Notes: generated by a model not told the origin, from the letters alone. A stretch of DNA of 40,807 nucleotides from a virus (IMGVR_UViG_3300022690_000311:1-40807), one strand, 5' to 3'; counted from the first letter of the stretch, positions 12,881 through 19,967 are shown. Numbers and translations are program-made.

Positions 12881-12883
12881 TAT

Positions 12884-12957
12884 GGTGGATATGATGTAGT
12901 GGCAGCATGACAGACTGTGAATCTGTTCGGCAGGGTTCGAATCCCGTTTCCACCCCA
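12884..12957 (+). tRNA. tRNA-His (GUG)
   Basis: Acceptor GGTGGA/TCCACC, anticodon stem ACAGA-like with loop CTGTGAA (GUG), TTCGAAT T-loop, encoded CCA at 12955-12957. The leading G opposite C is consistent with the extra G-1 of histidine tRNAs. The T-stem has one mismatch. Confidence 0.87.
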
Positions 12958-12965
12958 ATTTTATG

Positions 12966-12993
12966 TTGCACTCCCATGTCACTTTGTTATAAT
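12966..12993 (+). promoter_or_regulatory. Promoter of the 13.0-kb RNA and small genes
   Basis: -35 TTGCAC (12966-12971), 16-nt spacer, consensus -10 TATAAT (12988-12993). Element GTCACTTTGTTAT (12978-12990) ends inside the -10. Predicted start is at about 13000. Confidence 0.8.
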
Positions 12994-12999
12994 GCCATA

Positions 13000-13131
13000 C
13001 GAACAAACATTGAAACAATCTGCTCCTCACGAGTAGCCTTGTAGGACACGGTTAGTAGGAACTGTACGGGTGCGATCCCCTGCTCATCTTCGGATGATGG
13101 TGTAAGCAAACACGCCGAAAGCTTTTTGTAT
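13000..13131 (+). ncRNA. Structured leader or small RNA with alternative stems (candidate)
   Basis: GAGTAG (13031-13036) can pair with an upstream CTGCTC (13020-13025, 5-nt loop) or with a downstream CTGCTC (13080-13085). These two structures exclude each other. The downstream fold encloses CGGTT/AACTG and a GGG-TGCGATC-CCC arm that looks like a degenerate tRNA T-arm. Next come a CATC-UUCG-GATG tetraloop hairpin (13086-13097), a GGTGT/ACAC stem, and a GCTTTTTG tract (about 13120-13128). The element sits between a strong promoter and the 52-aa gene at 13162. It could be a switch-like leader, a small RNA or a decayed tRNA. Confidence 0.45.
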
Positions 13132-13161
13132 TATCGATTGACTTTACTTTTTAGGAGGAGA

Positions 13162-13320
13162 ATGAGGGATAGACTAGATTCAATATTAAATAAATGCAAA
13201 CTTCTTAGGGAAGAAAAGCTTGAAAACGATGAAGGTCATATTCTTTGTTCTCCACGGAATATTGAGAAAGTACTACTTGAAATGATTGAAGAGCTTGCGA
13301 AAGAGATAGTGGCTATGTAG
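13162..13320 (+). CDS. Small helical protein (52 aa)
   Basis: Start at ATG 13162 because of AGGAGGAG just upstream; the frame is open further back but without a start signal. Mostly helical: MRDRLDSILNKCKLLREEK ... EKVLLEMIEELAKEIVAM. Stop is 1 nt before the next gene. Function unknown. Confidence 0.68.
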   Translation: MRDRLDSILNKCKLLREEKLENDEGHILCSPRNIEKVLLEMIEELAKEIVAM

Positions 13321-13321
13321 T

Positions 13322-13651
13322 ATGACAGTTAATAAAGTTGACCTTAAACTTTTAGATTTCTATGTCCGAGAAGTGATTGATGAAGAAGAAATTGCTCTTT
13401 ATAAAGAAAGTAAACATTTATCGGAACCCCAAGATGAATATATTATCTCATGGCCAAAAAACTGGTGGGAACACTTTAAGGATCGTTGGTTTCCTAAATG
13501 GGCTAAGAAAAAGTGGCCAATTAGAAAAGAGGCTCATAAAATAAAAATCAGCATTCTTTATCCGAAATTTAAAATCTCACTCCCAGATGAGGAAACTACA
13601 TGTCGGGTTAGTATCTATAAATGCTGGGATGATGCTTCTCTTTCCACTTGA
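13322..13651 (+). CDS. Conserved phage protein with WWEHFKDRWFPKW motif
   Basis: The product is 109 aa. The central WPKNWWEHFKDRWFPKWAKKKWPI is a well-conserved phage motif (often written PxxWWxxxKxRWxPxWxxxxxPV) of unknown function. Flanks are acidic (N-terminal) and beta-like (IKISILYPKFKISLP). The next promoter begins inside its last codons. Confidence 0.72.
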   Translation: MTVNKVDLKLLDFYVREVIDEEEIALYKESKHLSEPQDEYIISWPKNWWEHFKDRWFPKWAKKKWPIRKEAHKIKISILYPKFKISLPDEETTCRVSIYKCWDDASLST

Positions 13652-13676
13652 CTTACCTATAACTTTCTGATACAAT
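13648..13676 (+). promoter_or_regulatory. Promoter of the 13.8-14.9 kb gene set
   Basis: -35 TTGACT (13648-13653), 17-nt spacer, -10 TACAAT (13671-13676). Element ATAACTTTCTGAT (13659-13671) in the spacer. Confidence 0.78.
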
Positions 13677-13680
13677 ACCC

Positions 13681-13807
13681 TATCTCCATTCCGTGGAACT
13701 GGCATAAAGAGCGGCGTCGTCGGTTTTGGTCATCTTGAAGACGTTTGCTAAATGGGTATCGCAGGGTGCTTTCTTGTGTCGGCCTGTCTTGTCTGCGGGG
13801 TGGAGAT
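13681..13807 (+). ncRNA. Structured 5' leader of 13824 gene (candidate)
   Basis: The predicted transcription start (about 13683) falls on ATCTCCA (13682-13688), which pairs perfectly with TGGAGAT (13801-13807), directly before TTTTTAGGAGAAGG, the ribosome-binding site. Inside are a hairpin built on CCATTCC/GGAACTGG (about 13687-13702) and other short stems. Closing the ends of a leader next to the ribosome-binding site and U-run is the layout of regulated leaders. No known riboswitch class is recognised. Confidence 0.45.
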
Positions 13808-13823
13808 TTTTAGGAGAAGGATA

Positions 13824-14399
13824 ATGGATCTTAATAAATATATGGCTGAGAAATTGATGTGTGGAGAACAGTTCGATACCCCTGGCGGAATAGTTTGGAA
13901 GTTTCATGGCATAAACGGAATATTAGTTAAAGATTGGAACCCCAGAGAAGACATGAATCAAGTCATGATGTGTGTCGAAGAGATATCTAAAAAAGGTTGG
14001 AGTATTTCTATTGGGAAAGACATTGACGATAAATATTGGGATTGTGAATTAAATTACGAAACCGAGAAATCTGTGCTTGGTCAAGACGAACTTATGTCCT
14101 TAGCAATTCTTAAAGCTATATACGAGGCCACAAGTGGGATAGAAGTTTTAGAAGAAAAAAATCCCACAATGACTGATAATATTTTAGTAGATAGTAAATG
14201 GGGAAAAAGCAATGGGATATTTTATACTTATTGGACAAGAAATAATTGTACTGGAATTGTTCGTTTAGCAGATTATGGAAATATAGGGGATGAAGAAAAG
14301 ATTATAAATAGATTAAAAAATGAAATTGATGATTCTACTTTTGACTATACTGCACCGGATTTAAGGTACTGCCCTATCCCGAAGGATGGTGAGGAATGA
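13824..14399 (+). CDS. Phage_ABA_S-like protein with C-terminal extension (191 aa)
   Basis: Start at ATG 13824 with AGGAGAAGG upstream; an open frame back to 13752 runs through the leader RNA and is rejected. Residues 1-115 (LNKYMAEKLM ... MSLAILKAIYEA) are paralogous to 7537-7998. The extension from about residue 114 (MTDNILVDSKWGKSNGIFYTYW ... PDLRYCPIPKDGEE) may be a second small domain. Function unknown. ATGA coupling to the next gene. Confidence 0.68.
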   Translation: MDLNKYMAEKLMCGEQFDTPGGIVWKFHGINGILVKDWNPREDMNQVMMCVEEISKKGWSISIGKDIDDKYWDCELNYETEKSVLGQDELMSLAILKAIYEATSGIEVLEEKNPTMTDNILVDSKWGKSNGIFYTYWTRNNCTGIVRLADYGNIGDEEKIINRLKNEIDDSTFDYTAPDLRYCPIPKDGEE

Positions 14400-14575
14400 G
14401 TGATGACGACATAATCTATATAAATCATGGCTATGGGAAGCTTACCAAGCATAGTAGGAAACAAATGCAAAATAATCAGGATAAAGTTTTTGAAATGCTG
14501 ACTGAAAGAAATAAAAAACTTAAAGCTGAAATAGAAGAATTAAAAAGAACCCCCAGTGAAGGTGGTGAGGGATGA
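14396..14575 (+). CDS. Small coiled-coil protein (59 aa)
   Basis: MSDDDIIYINHGYGKL then a helix rich in Lys/Glu (FEMLTERNKKLKAEIEELK). ATGA overlaps on both sides. Ends with SEGGEG, encoded by the GGTGAGG sequence that also serves as ribosome-binding site for the next gene. Function unknown. Confidence 0.72.
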   Translation: MSDDDIIYINHGYGKLTKHSRKQMQNNQDKVFEMLTERNKKLKAEIEELKRTPSEGGEG

Positions 14576-14805
14576 ATAATTATCTTTTAACTTGTTTTGA
14601 AATGGAAATTGATCATATGCTTAAAACTAAAAGTATAGAAGATGCTATGCGAAGAGCAATCGAAAATCCCATTCTCCCTTTTCTTTATAATCCAAATGAA
14701 ATAAGCGAAGAAGACAGATTATTTATATTACATTTAAAGGATAAAAGCATTTCTGAATTAGAAGAAATGATTAAAAAGGCCACTCCGAAGGATGGTGAGG
14801 TATGA
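14572..14805 (+). CDS. Hypothetical helical protein (77 aa)
   Basis: MNNYLLTCFEMEIDHMLK, then DAMRRAIENPILPFLYNPN and a leucine-rich helix. ATGA-coupled to both neighbours. Shares the GATGGTGAGG gene-junction sequence with 13824-14399. Not recognised. Confidence 0.7.
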   Translation: MNNYLLTCFEMEIDHMLKTKSIEDAMRRAIENPILPFLYNPNEISEEDRLFILHLKDKSISELEEMIKKATPKDGEV

Positions 14806-14924
14806 AATGCAACTTCTGCGGAAAAGAACGAAGAACACACATCTTCAGTCATTGCTGTAAGGAAGCGGTATTTGATGGTAAAGAACGTGAATACAAGTTA
14901 AACGTTCCATTCAAGATTCTATAA
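14802..14924 (+). CDS. Small zinc-finger protein (40 aa)
   Basis: MKCNFCGKERRTHIFSHCCKE: CxxC, then H...HCC, enough to bind one zinc ion. The rest is beta-like. The start overlaps the stop of the previous gene (ATGA) with GGTGAGG upstream. Function unknown. Confidence 0.65.
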   Translation: MKCNFCGKERRTHIFSHCCKEAVFDGKEREYKLNVPFKIL

Positions 14925-14946
14925 ATGAGACTTTAAACGATATAAT
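14917..14946 (+). promoter_or_regulatory. Possible promoter of the tRNA-Ser pair
   Basis: -10 TATAAT (14941-14946) preceded by GAGACTTTAAACGA, a loose match to the recurrent ACTTTgTTA element. The -35 (TTCTAT, 14917-14922, 18-nt spacer) is poor. Confidence 0.4.
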
Positions 14947-14973
14947 TAAAAAAAAAGATCAATCAAATTAAAT

Positions 14974-15059
14974 GGAGGTGATCCGGCTGGATGAGGAAAC
15001 GGTTTTGAAAACCGTTGGATGTAAAAGTCTTGTGGGTTCAAGTCCTACCGCCTCCGCCA
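14974..15059 (+). tRNA. tRNA-Ser (UGA)
   Basis: Acceptor GGAGGTG/CGCCTCC, anticodon arm ACGGT-TTTGAAA-ACCGT (UGA), long class II variable arm, G73 and encoded CCA (15057-15059). All are serine features. Confidence 0.93.
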
Positions 15060-15064
15060 TCTTT

Positions 15065-15150
15065 GGAAGTAACCCGGTCGGATGAGGATCCTGTTTGCTA
15101 GACAGGTGGGTCTAACAGCCTTGGGGGTTCGAATCCCTCTGCTTCCGCCA
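15065..15150 (+). tRNA. tRNA-Ser (GCU)
   Basis: Acceptor GGAAGTA/TGCTTCC, anticodon arm CCTGT-TTGCTAG-ACAGG (GCU), long variable arm, TTCGAAT loop, G73 and encoded CCA (15148-15150). It lies 5 nt after the other serine tRNA and looks like a divergent duplicate of it. Confidence 0.93.
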
Positions 15151-15205
15151 TATCTCAATTTCTTCTTGTTTTCGCCAAATTAAGCATATATACTTGATAT
15201 TAAGT

Positions 15206-15259
15206 TACAATTACGCTCCCTAGTGCGTTTTTTGGCTTTAGCGTACTGGGAGCCTTTTA
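15206..15259 (+). promoter_or_regulatory. Late-operon leader: -10-like box and long hairpin
   Basis: TACAAT at 15206-15211 follows AAGT, as in other promoters here, but no -35 is found. A long hairpin follows: GCTCCC-T-AGTGCG (15215-15227) with CGTACT-GGGAGC (15242-15253), then CTTTT. This is a terminator-like or attenuator-like structure just before the first late gene. Confidence 0.5.
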
Positions 15260-15269
15260 AGGAGATACC

Positions 15270-15428
15270 ATGCCACAACATCCTGGAAGTGCAGACAATC
15301 CAACAAAAAGATCTAAGTCTAAGCGCCAAGTAGCATTTTTACTATCAACCGGCACACCCTTACAAGCAATGCAGAAAAGAAAGTTAAAACGTGAATTAAC
15401 ATCTGGCGCCGTTAAAGTCCGTGGCTAA
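15270..15428 (+). CDS. Small basic protein upstream of terminase (52 aa)
   Basis: MPQHPGSADNPTKRSKSKRQ, then VAFLLSTGTPLQAMQKRKLK and RELTSGAVKVRG. GGAG 6 nt upstream of the ATG. Small proteins with a QxxLLSxGxPL...KxKLxREL pattern precede terminase in other podoviruses, as I recall; their role is unknown. The end overlaps the open terminase small-subunit frame by 13 nt in the -1 frame. Confidence 0.72.
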   Translation: MPQHPGSADNPTKRSKSKRQVAFLLSTGTPLQAMQKRKLKRELTSGAVKVRG

Positions 15429-16120
15429 ATAGTATTTCAGAAGAACTCCCAGGCCCAGAAGTCGTTTATGACGAAAAACTTTCAATCTCCGAGAAAGAGG
15501 CGATCCATGAAAGGAAGATTAGGGAGATAATCTCTGTTCTAGGATCGGATAACGGCGAGGCCAGCGAGTTATTCGACTTAAACGCCAGACAACTATCTAA
15601 TATTAAATCGCTGACTAAGTCCCGGGTCGATTGCTTTCTTAAACTTTATTCCGATCTCGGCACAATCACCGCCGCTTGTAAATATATAAATATCAATATT
15701 TCTGCCGTACTTAATGCGAGAAACAAACATCCACGTTTTGCAGCGGCAGTTAAAGAAGCTAAAATGAGATACGATGCGTCACTCATCCAAGAGGCTACCC
15801 GCCGAGGACGTGACGGTTATGAAGAGAAGGTTTTCTTTAAGAATGAGGAAATCGGCACCCAGACAAGATACTCTGATCGCTGTTTGGAACTTCTTCTTCA
15901 GGCAAATATCGGAAGTTTCAAGAAAAAAGCTGATGCCCTCCAGGCTCAGCAAACTATCATTAATATCCAACTATCAGATGGAACAACACTAGAAAGCATC
16001 AATGGCAGTCAACCAACACATAATAACGCTCCCTCACGATTGGAAGCAGAGGAAATACCAGATTCCAGCGTGGAAGTACATGGAAACCAAGCTTCTGGAG
16101 AGCAAGAAGCAGAACTATAG
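15416..16120 (+). CDS. terS: Terminase small subunit (start codon unresolved)
   Basis: The frame is open from 15416 to the TAG at 16120. Homologous features: FLKLYSDLGTITAACKYIN with a helix-turn-helix (ISAVLNARNKHPRFAAAV), then EATRRGRDGYEEKVF and the conserved IGTQTRYSDRCLELLLQANI. The N-terminal HTH lies upstream of the first in-frame ATG (15764), so that ATG would lose the DNA-binding domain. No in-frame ATG, GTG or TTG exists between 15416 and 15764. An ATT at 15434 (about 228 aa, no Shine-Dalgarno) or a -1 frameshift from the 52-aa gene could supply the start. It recognises packaging sites and recruits TerL. Confidence 0.82.
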   Translation, partial: SPWLNSISEELPGPEVVYDEKLSISEKEAIHERKIREIISVLGSDNGEASELFDLNARQLSNIKSLTKSRVDCFLKLYSDLGTITAACKYININISAVLNARNKHPRFAAAVKEAKMRYDASLIQEATRRGRDGYEEKVFFKNEEIGTQTRYSDRCLELLLQANIGSFKKKADALQAQQTIINIQLSDGTTLESINGSQPTHNNAPSRLEAEEIPDSSVEVHGNQASGEQEAEL

Positions 16121-17573
16121 GATTGAAGGTGGTAGGGTCACCACCGTCTGGCATCGCCGTGCTGGCAAGGATGACACGGCTGAGAACTTTTGCGCGGTAG
16201 CTTCCCAGATAAGAATCGGTTCCTACTGGCATTTATTCCCAACTTATAAACAAGGTCGTCGGGCAATCTGGAATGGCGTCAAAGCGTCGGGGCAGAAGTT
16301 TATCGATGCATTCCCAGGATCTAGGAAACCAGGTGGCCCGGGCATTGTCTTAAGAAAACGTGAAGATGAAATGCTCATTGAGTTCAAAAACGGGTCTTAT
16401 TACCAGGTTGTTGGTACTGATGATCTCGATTCTCTCGTTGGCGCCAATCCTGTCGGTCTGATCGTATCTGAATTTGCGCTTCAGGATCCAAGGGCAATGC
16501 AGTTGTTAGAACCTATCATGGCAGAGAATGGTGGCTGGATCTGGTATACATATACTCCCCGTGGCAGAAATCACGGCCACTCCCATTATCTGTCTGAATT
16601 AAAAAACCCTAAGCACTTCAGTCAATTGCTCACTATCAAAGATACTAGACGACATGATGGAACAGCGGTGGTGACCGAGGAGTATGTTCAGAACCTAGTT
16701 GATGCTGGCAAAATGTCATACGAGATGTCCCAACAAGAATTTTATTGCTCATGGGATGTCGGAATGGAAGGCGCTTATTATACCACTCAAGTAAAGAAAG
16801 CCAAAGAAGAAGGTCGCTGGATGTGCGATAAAGCACGATATGAACCCAATGTCCCTGTTGATACTTTCTGGGATCTTGGACGTAAGGACTATATGACGGT
16901 GGTCTTCACACAGAGGATTAGCCCGCGTGAAATCCGCATTATCGATTGTTATTGGAACTGCGGCGAAGATATGAGGCATTATATTAAGGTTGTACGTGAT
17001 AAACCCTACCTTTACGGTGAACATTGGGCACCTCATGATATTAACGTCACCGAATTAACCGCAAATAATCTGTCAAGAAAAGAAGTGGCCAGGAGATTAG
17101 GCGTCAGATTCAACGTTATGAAGAAGGTCGGATCAATTCAGGAACGTATCGATGCCACCAGGCGGATGTTACATATGTGTTGGTTTAACAGTAATTGCAA
17201 GGAGATGACCGACGAAAAGGGTCTTTTGTCTGCACTTGAGCAATATATGAAACTTTGGAATTCAGAAAAACAAATATTCTCTGATCAGCCAGATAAGGGA
17301 TGGCCAAATCACTTCGCAGATGCTTTTGGGGGAATGTGCATGACATATGATATTGTTCCACGCCAGAAACCCGATCAGACGTTTGCCTTAGATCAATGGG
17401 ATAACTTCGATCACGACCAAGGTCAAAATAGGAATGCCGAAGCCGATTACGATATGTTTAATCATAAGAATCAGATACAAATCCAGTCAGGTAGTACACT
17501 TAAGGAAAAAAGTTTTAAAAATCACGCCGAAAGACTGTTACAGAAATATTACAGTGAAAATAAGGAAACTTAA
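16002..17573 (+). CDS. terL: Terminase large subunit
   Basis: The product is 523 aa, full length. ATPase: Walker A-like HRRAGKDD (51-58), Walker B VGLIVSE with E157, and the coupling motif near WYTYTPRGR (181-189). C-terminal nuclease: VDTFWDLGRKD (D291, D296), HWAPHDINV and HFADAFGG, giving the acidic cluster. It cuts and pumps DNA into the prohead. The N-terminus ITLPHDWKQRKYQ is homologous to relatives, so the start at 16002 is kept even though it overlaps terS by 119 nt. Confidence 0.95.
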   Translation: MAVNQHIITLPHDWKQRKYQIPAWKYMETKLLESKKQNYRIEGGRVTTVWHRRAGKDDTAENFCAVASQIRIGSYWHLFPTYKQGRRAIWNGVKASGQKFIDAFPGSRKPGGPGIVLRKREDEMLIEFKNGSYYQVVGTDDLDSLVGANPVGLIVSEFALQDPRAMQLLEPIMAENGGWIWYTYTPRGRNHGHSHYLSELKNPKHFSQLLTIKDTRRHDGTAVVTEEYVQNLVDAGKMSYEMSQQEFYCSWDVGMEGAYYTTQVKKAKEEGRWMCDKARYEPNVPVDTFWDLGRKDYMTVVFTQRISPREIRIIDCYWNCGEDMRHYIKVVRDKPYLYGEHWAPHDINVTELTANNLSRKEVARRLGVRFNVMKKVGSIQERIDATRRMLHMCWFNSNCKEMTDEKGLLSALEQYMKLWNSEKQIFSDQPDKGWPNHFADAFGGMCMTYDIVPRQKPDQTFALDQWDNFDHDQGQNRNAEADYDMFNHKNQIQIQSGSTLKEKSFKNHAERLLQKYYSENKET

Positions 17574-18036
17574 GGAAGATGACATCCCTTCCATGGTCTA
17601 TCATGGAAAATGTATGGCTAGAGAGACTTCATTTCACGACTTTGACTACGATATTCGCAAGATTTACGACCTCTGTCACAATATTCTAGAAAATGAGGAT
17701 GATTGGATTTTTATAATCGCTGAAGATGAAAATTCATCCTTTTGCGGCTTTTTTGTAGGATTTATTGAAGAGACCTATTTTGGCACTGACAAGATTGCGA
17801 GTGACTACCTTTTGTACGTAATTCCTGAAAAAAGGAAAGGTAGAGCCGCATATATGCTACTTAAAGAATTTGATAGATGGGCGCAGAAGCGTGCAAGATA
17901 CATGCAGTTAGGGGTAACTACCGGACTGAATGAAGAAAATACTATTCAATTTTACAAGAAGATGGGTTATCATCGTAAAGGTGTAATTATGCAAAAGGAA
18001 ATAAAGAGAGGTATGACAGATGAGAGAACTAGATAG
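17554..18036 (+). CDS. GNAT N-acetyltransferase
   Basis: From GTG 17554 (160 aa) the first strand VKIRKLKEDDIPSM is included; no good Shine-Dalgarno is visible, so the start is tentative. It overlaps terL by 20 nt. GNAT motif A: SDYLLYVIPEKRKGRAAYMLL (acetyl-CoA pyrophosphate loop, here R-K-G-R-A). Motif B: FYKKMGYHRKG. Phage GNATs are often next to terminase/portal genes in marine and environmental podoviruses. Substrate unknown. Confidence 0.82.
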   Translation: MKIRKLKEDDIPSMVYHGKCMARETSFHDFDYDIRKIYDLCHNILENEDDWIFIIAEDENSSFCGFFVGFIEETYFGTDKIASDYLLYVIPEKRKGRAAYMLLKEFDRWAQKRARYMQLGVTTGLNEENTIQFYKKMGYHRKGVIMQKEIKRGMTDERTR

Positions 18037-18094
18037 GGTACTCGTTGGGCCGATTGAAGAACTTAAAAACTTAGACACGATCTAGGAGGTTATT

Positions 18095-18292
18095 ATGTGC
18101 GGAGGCGGAAGTAGACGACCTGTAATTGTAGAGGCACCACCTCCACCTGATGAGGCGGCCATCACCGCAGATATCCAAGCTAGAAAAAAGCAACAACGCA
18201 GAGCCATTGGCTTATCTTCAACTATCTTGACCTCCCCTCTTGGCGTGACGGAGGCGACTCCTACAGCGCCACGGACATTATTAGGTGGCTAA
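18095..18292 (+). CDS. Conserved small structural-region protein (65 aa)
   Basis: MCGGGSRRPVIVEAPPPP, a Pro-rich front, basic middle (QARKKQQRRA) and the conserved tail TILTSPLGVT ... TLLGG found in many phages just before the portal gene. AGGAGG upstream. Function unknown, possibly virion-associated. Its stop overlaps the portal start by 8 nt. Confidence 0.78.
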   Translation: MCGGGSRRPVIVEAPPPPDEAAITADIQARKKQQRRAIGLSSTILTSPLGVTEATPTAPRTLLGG

Positions 18293-19958
18293 CGGAATAC
18301 AGACAGTAAACTTCACTCCATCAACTTTTTCTGTACAGGTTGAGAGAGAGAAGAAATTGGGCGAAGATATTATGGCCCATTTTGAAAGTATTAAATCTGA
18401 TCGCGGTTTACTTGATACTCATCTTCAGGAGATCTCTGAAGTCATTATCCCCAATTCTAAAGGATTTAATTCTACAGAAACTCCTGGCAAGAAACTCATG
18501 GAGCGTGTTTTTGATAATACTCCTATATGGGCTAATGAACAATTAGCGGGCGCTGTTCATGGAATGCTTGTTAATCCATTTCAAAGATGGTTCCAATTGA
18601 AAATGACAAACAAACCTCTTAATGAAGAACGTGCTGTCAAATTATGGTTAGATGAAGTTGAAGATATCATCTATGCTGTCTTCGCTGACCCTGTTGCAAA
18701 TTTTAATTCTCAATCACATTCACTGTTTTTAGAACTCGCTGCATTCGGAACATCGCCAATGCTTATCCAACCTACACCAGGGATTTCTCCTGGTATCAGA
18801 TACACAGCATTGCCATTAAGACAAACATATGTTCTTGAAGGTGGTGACGGAACAATTGATACAGCATTTATCCAATTAATCATGACGGTTAAACAAGCTA
18901 TTGAAACCTATGGTGAGAAGAATGTTAGCGAAAGTATGCGTAAGAAAGGATTGAAACAGCCGTTTTCTAAAGTAGATATCGTTGTCGCCATAATGCCGCG
19001 AATACTTAGGGACATAACGAGAATAGATAATATTAATAAACCTTGGGCAAGCACTCATGTCGAAATGGATACTAAACATGTTGTCAAAGAATCTGGATTT
19101 GATTTTTTTCCAATGCTTGTTCCAAGATGGACTAAACGTTCTGGTGAGACTTATGGACGTAGCCCTGGCATGACTGCTCTTCCTGATGCGAACATGCTGA
19201 ATGAACAGATGCGAACTCATTTAAGGGCAATGCAGAAGATCGTCGATCCGCCTCTATTAGTTCCTGATGATGGTTATTTATTGCCGATCCGTACCGCGCC
19301 AAGTTCACTTAATTTCTTCAGGACAGGTCAAAGTAAAGACGACAGGATTCATCCACTTATTACAAATGCAAATTGGCAGGCAAGTAACCTTGAATTAGAT
19401 TCCACAAGAGAAAGAATCTTAAGAGCTTTTTTTCTTGATCGTTTCAGATTGCAAAAAGAAAAAATTGAAATGACTAGGGCTGAAGCGGTTATTCGTAAAG
19501 AAGAAGATCTTCAACAACTTTCCCCAACAGTAGGAAGATTGGAAACGGAGTTTCTTAATCCTCTTATTGACAAGACTTTCACTACGTTGCAGAAAGCGGG
19601 AAGAATACCCCCTCCCCCTCCTGAGATTACAAAGAATGATGCTATTGGGATCGAATATGTTTCTGCGATTGCAAGAGCCCAAAAGGCAGATGAATCAAAC
19701 GCAGTGCTTAGATCTATCGAAGTCTTGACACCGATTATTCAAGCGCAACCAGATATCCTTGATAATTTTAACGGAGATGAGATTGCAAGAGCTACAGAGA
19801 AGTGGTTCGGAACTCCTGTGAAGCTTTATAACAGTCGTGATGAAGTTCAGCAAATGAGAGATCAAAGACAACAAGCAAATTTTGAAAATCAGGGTAGGGA
19901 AGATACTTTACTCACTTCAGAAGTCGCCAAAAATATGGAACAAGCTAGGCCATCTTAA
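18285..19958 (+). CDS. Portal / head-tail connector protein (T7/BPP-1 type)
   Basis: The product is 557 aa, GTG start. Matches the bacteriophage head-to-tail connecting protein family. Features are RVFDNTPIWANEQLAGAVHG near residue 70, NPFQRWFQL, ELAAFGTSPMLI, then RSGETYGRSPG, ALPDANMLNEQM, KIVDPPLLVPDDG and RAEAVIRKEED with TVGRLETEFLNPLI. It forms the dodecameric ring that terminase docks to and through which DNA leaves. Length is typical. Confidence 0.93.
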   Translation: MANGIQTVNFTPSTFSVQVEREKKLGEDIMAHFESIKSDRGLLDTHLQEISEVIIPNSKGFNSTETPGKKLMERVFDNTPIWANEQLAGAVHGMLVNPFQRWFQLKMTNKPLNEERAVKLWLDEVEDIIYAVFADPVANFNSQSHSLFLELAAFGTSPMLIQPTPGISPGIRYTALPLRQTYVLEGGDGTIDTAFIQLIMTVKQAIETYGEKNVSESMRKKGLKQPFSKVDIVVAIMPRILRDITRIDNINKPWASTHVEMDTKHVVKESGFDFFPMLVPRWTKRSGETYGRSPGMTALPDANMLNEQMRTHLRAMQKIVDPPLLVPDDGYLLPIRTAPSSLNFFRTGQSKDDRIHPLITNANWQASNLELDSTRERILRAFFLDRFRLQKEKIEMTRAEAVIRKEEDLQQLSPTVGRLETEFLNPLIDKTFTTLQKAGRIPPPPPEITKNDAIGIEYVSAIARAQKADESNAVLRSIEVLTPIIQAQPDILDNFNGDEIARATEKWFGTPVKLYNSRDEVQQMRDQRQQANFENQGREDTLLTSEVAKNMEQARPS

Positions 19959-19967
19959 TAAGGATTT

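Noticed and set aside
13781-13789. GGCCTGTCT shared with 21255-21263 as a leader motif
   Set aside because: A 9-base match in 40 kb is expected by chance, and the contexts do not form the same stem.
18020-18085. 21-aa minigene after the GNAT gene
   Set aside because: It starts inside the GNAT stop region and is too short with no homology. It may be translated but cannot be supported.
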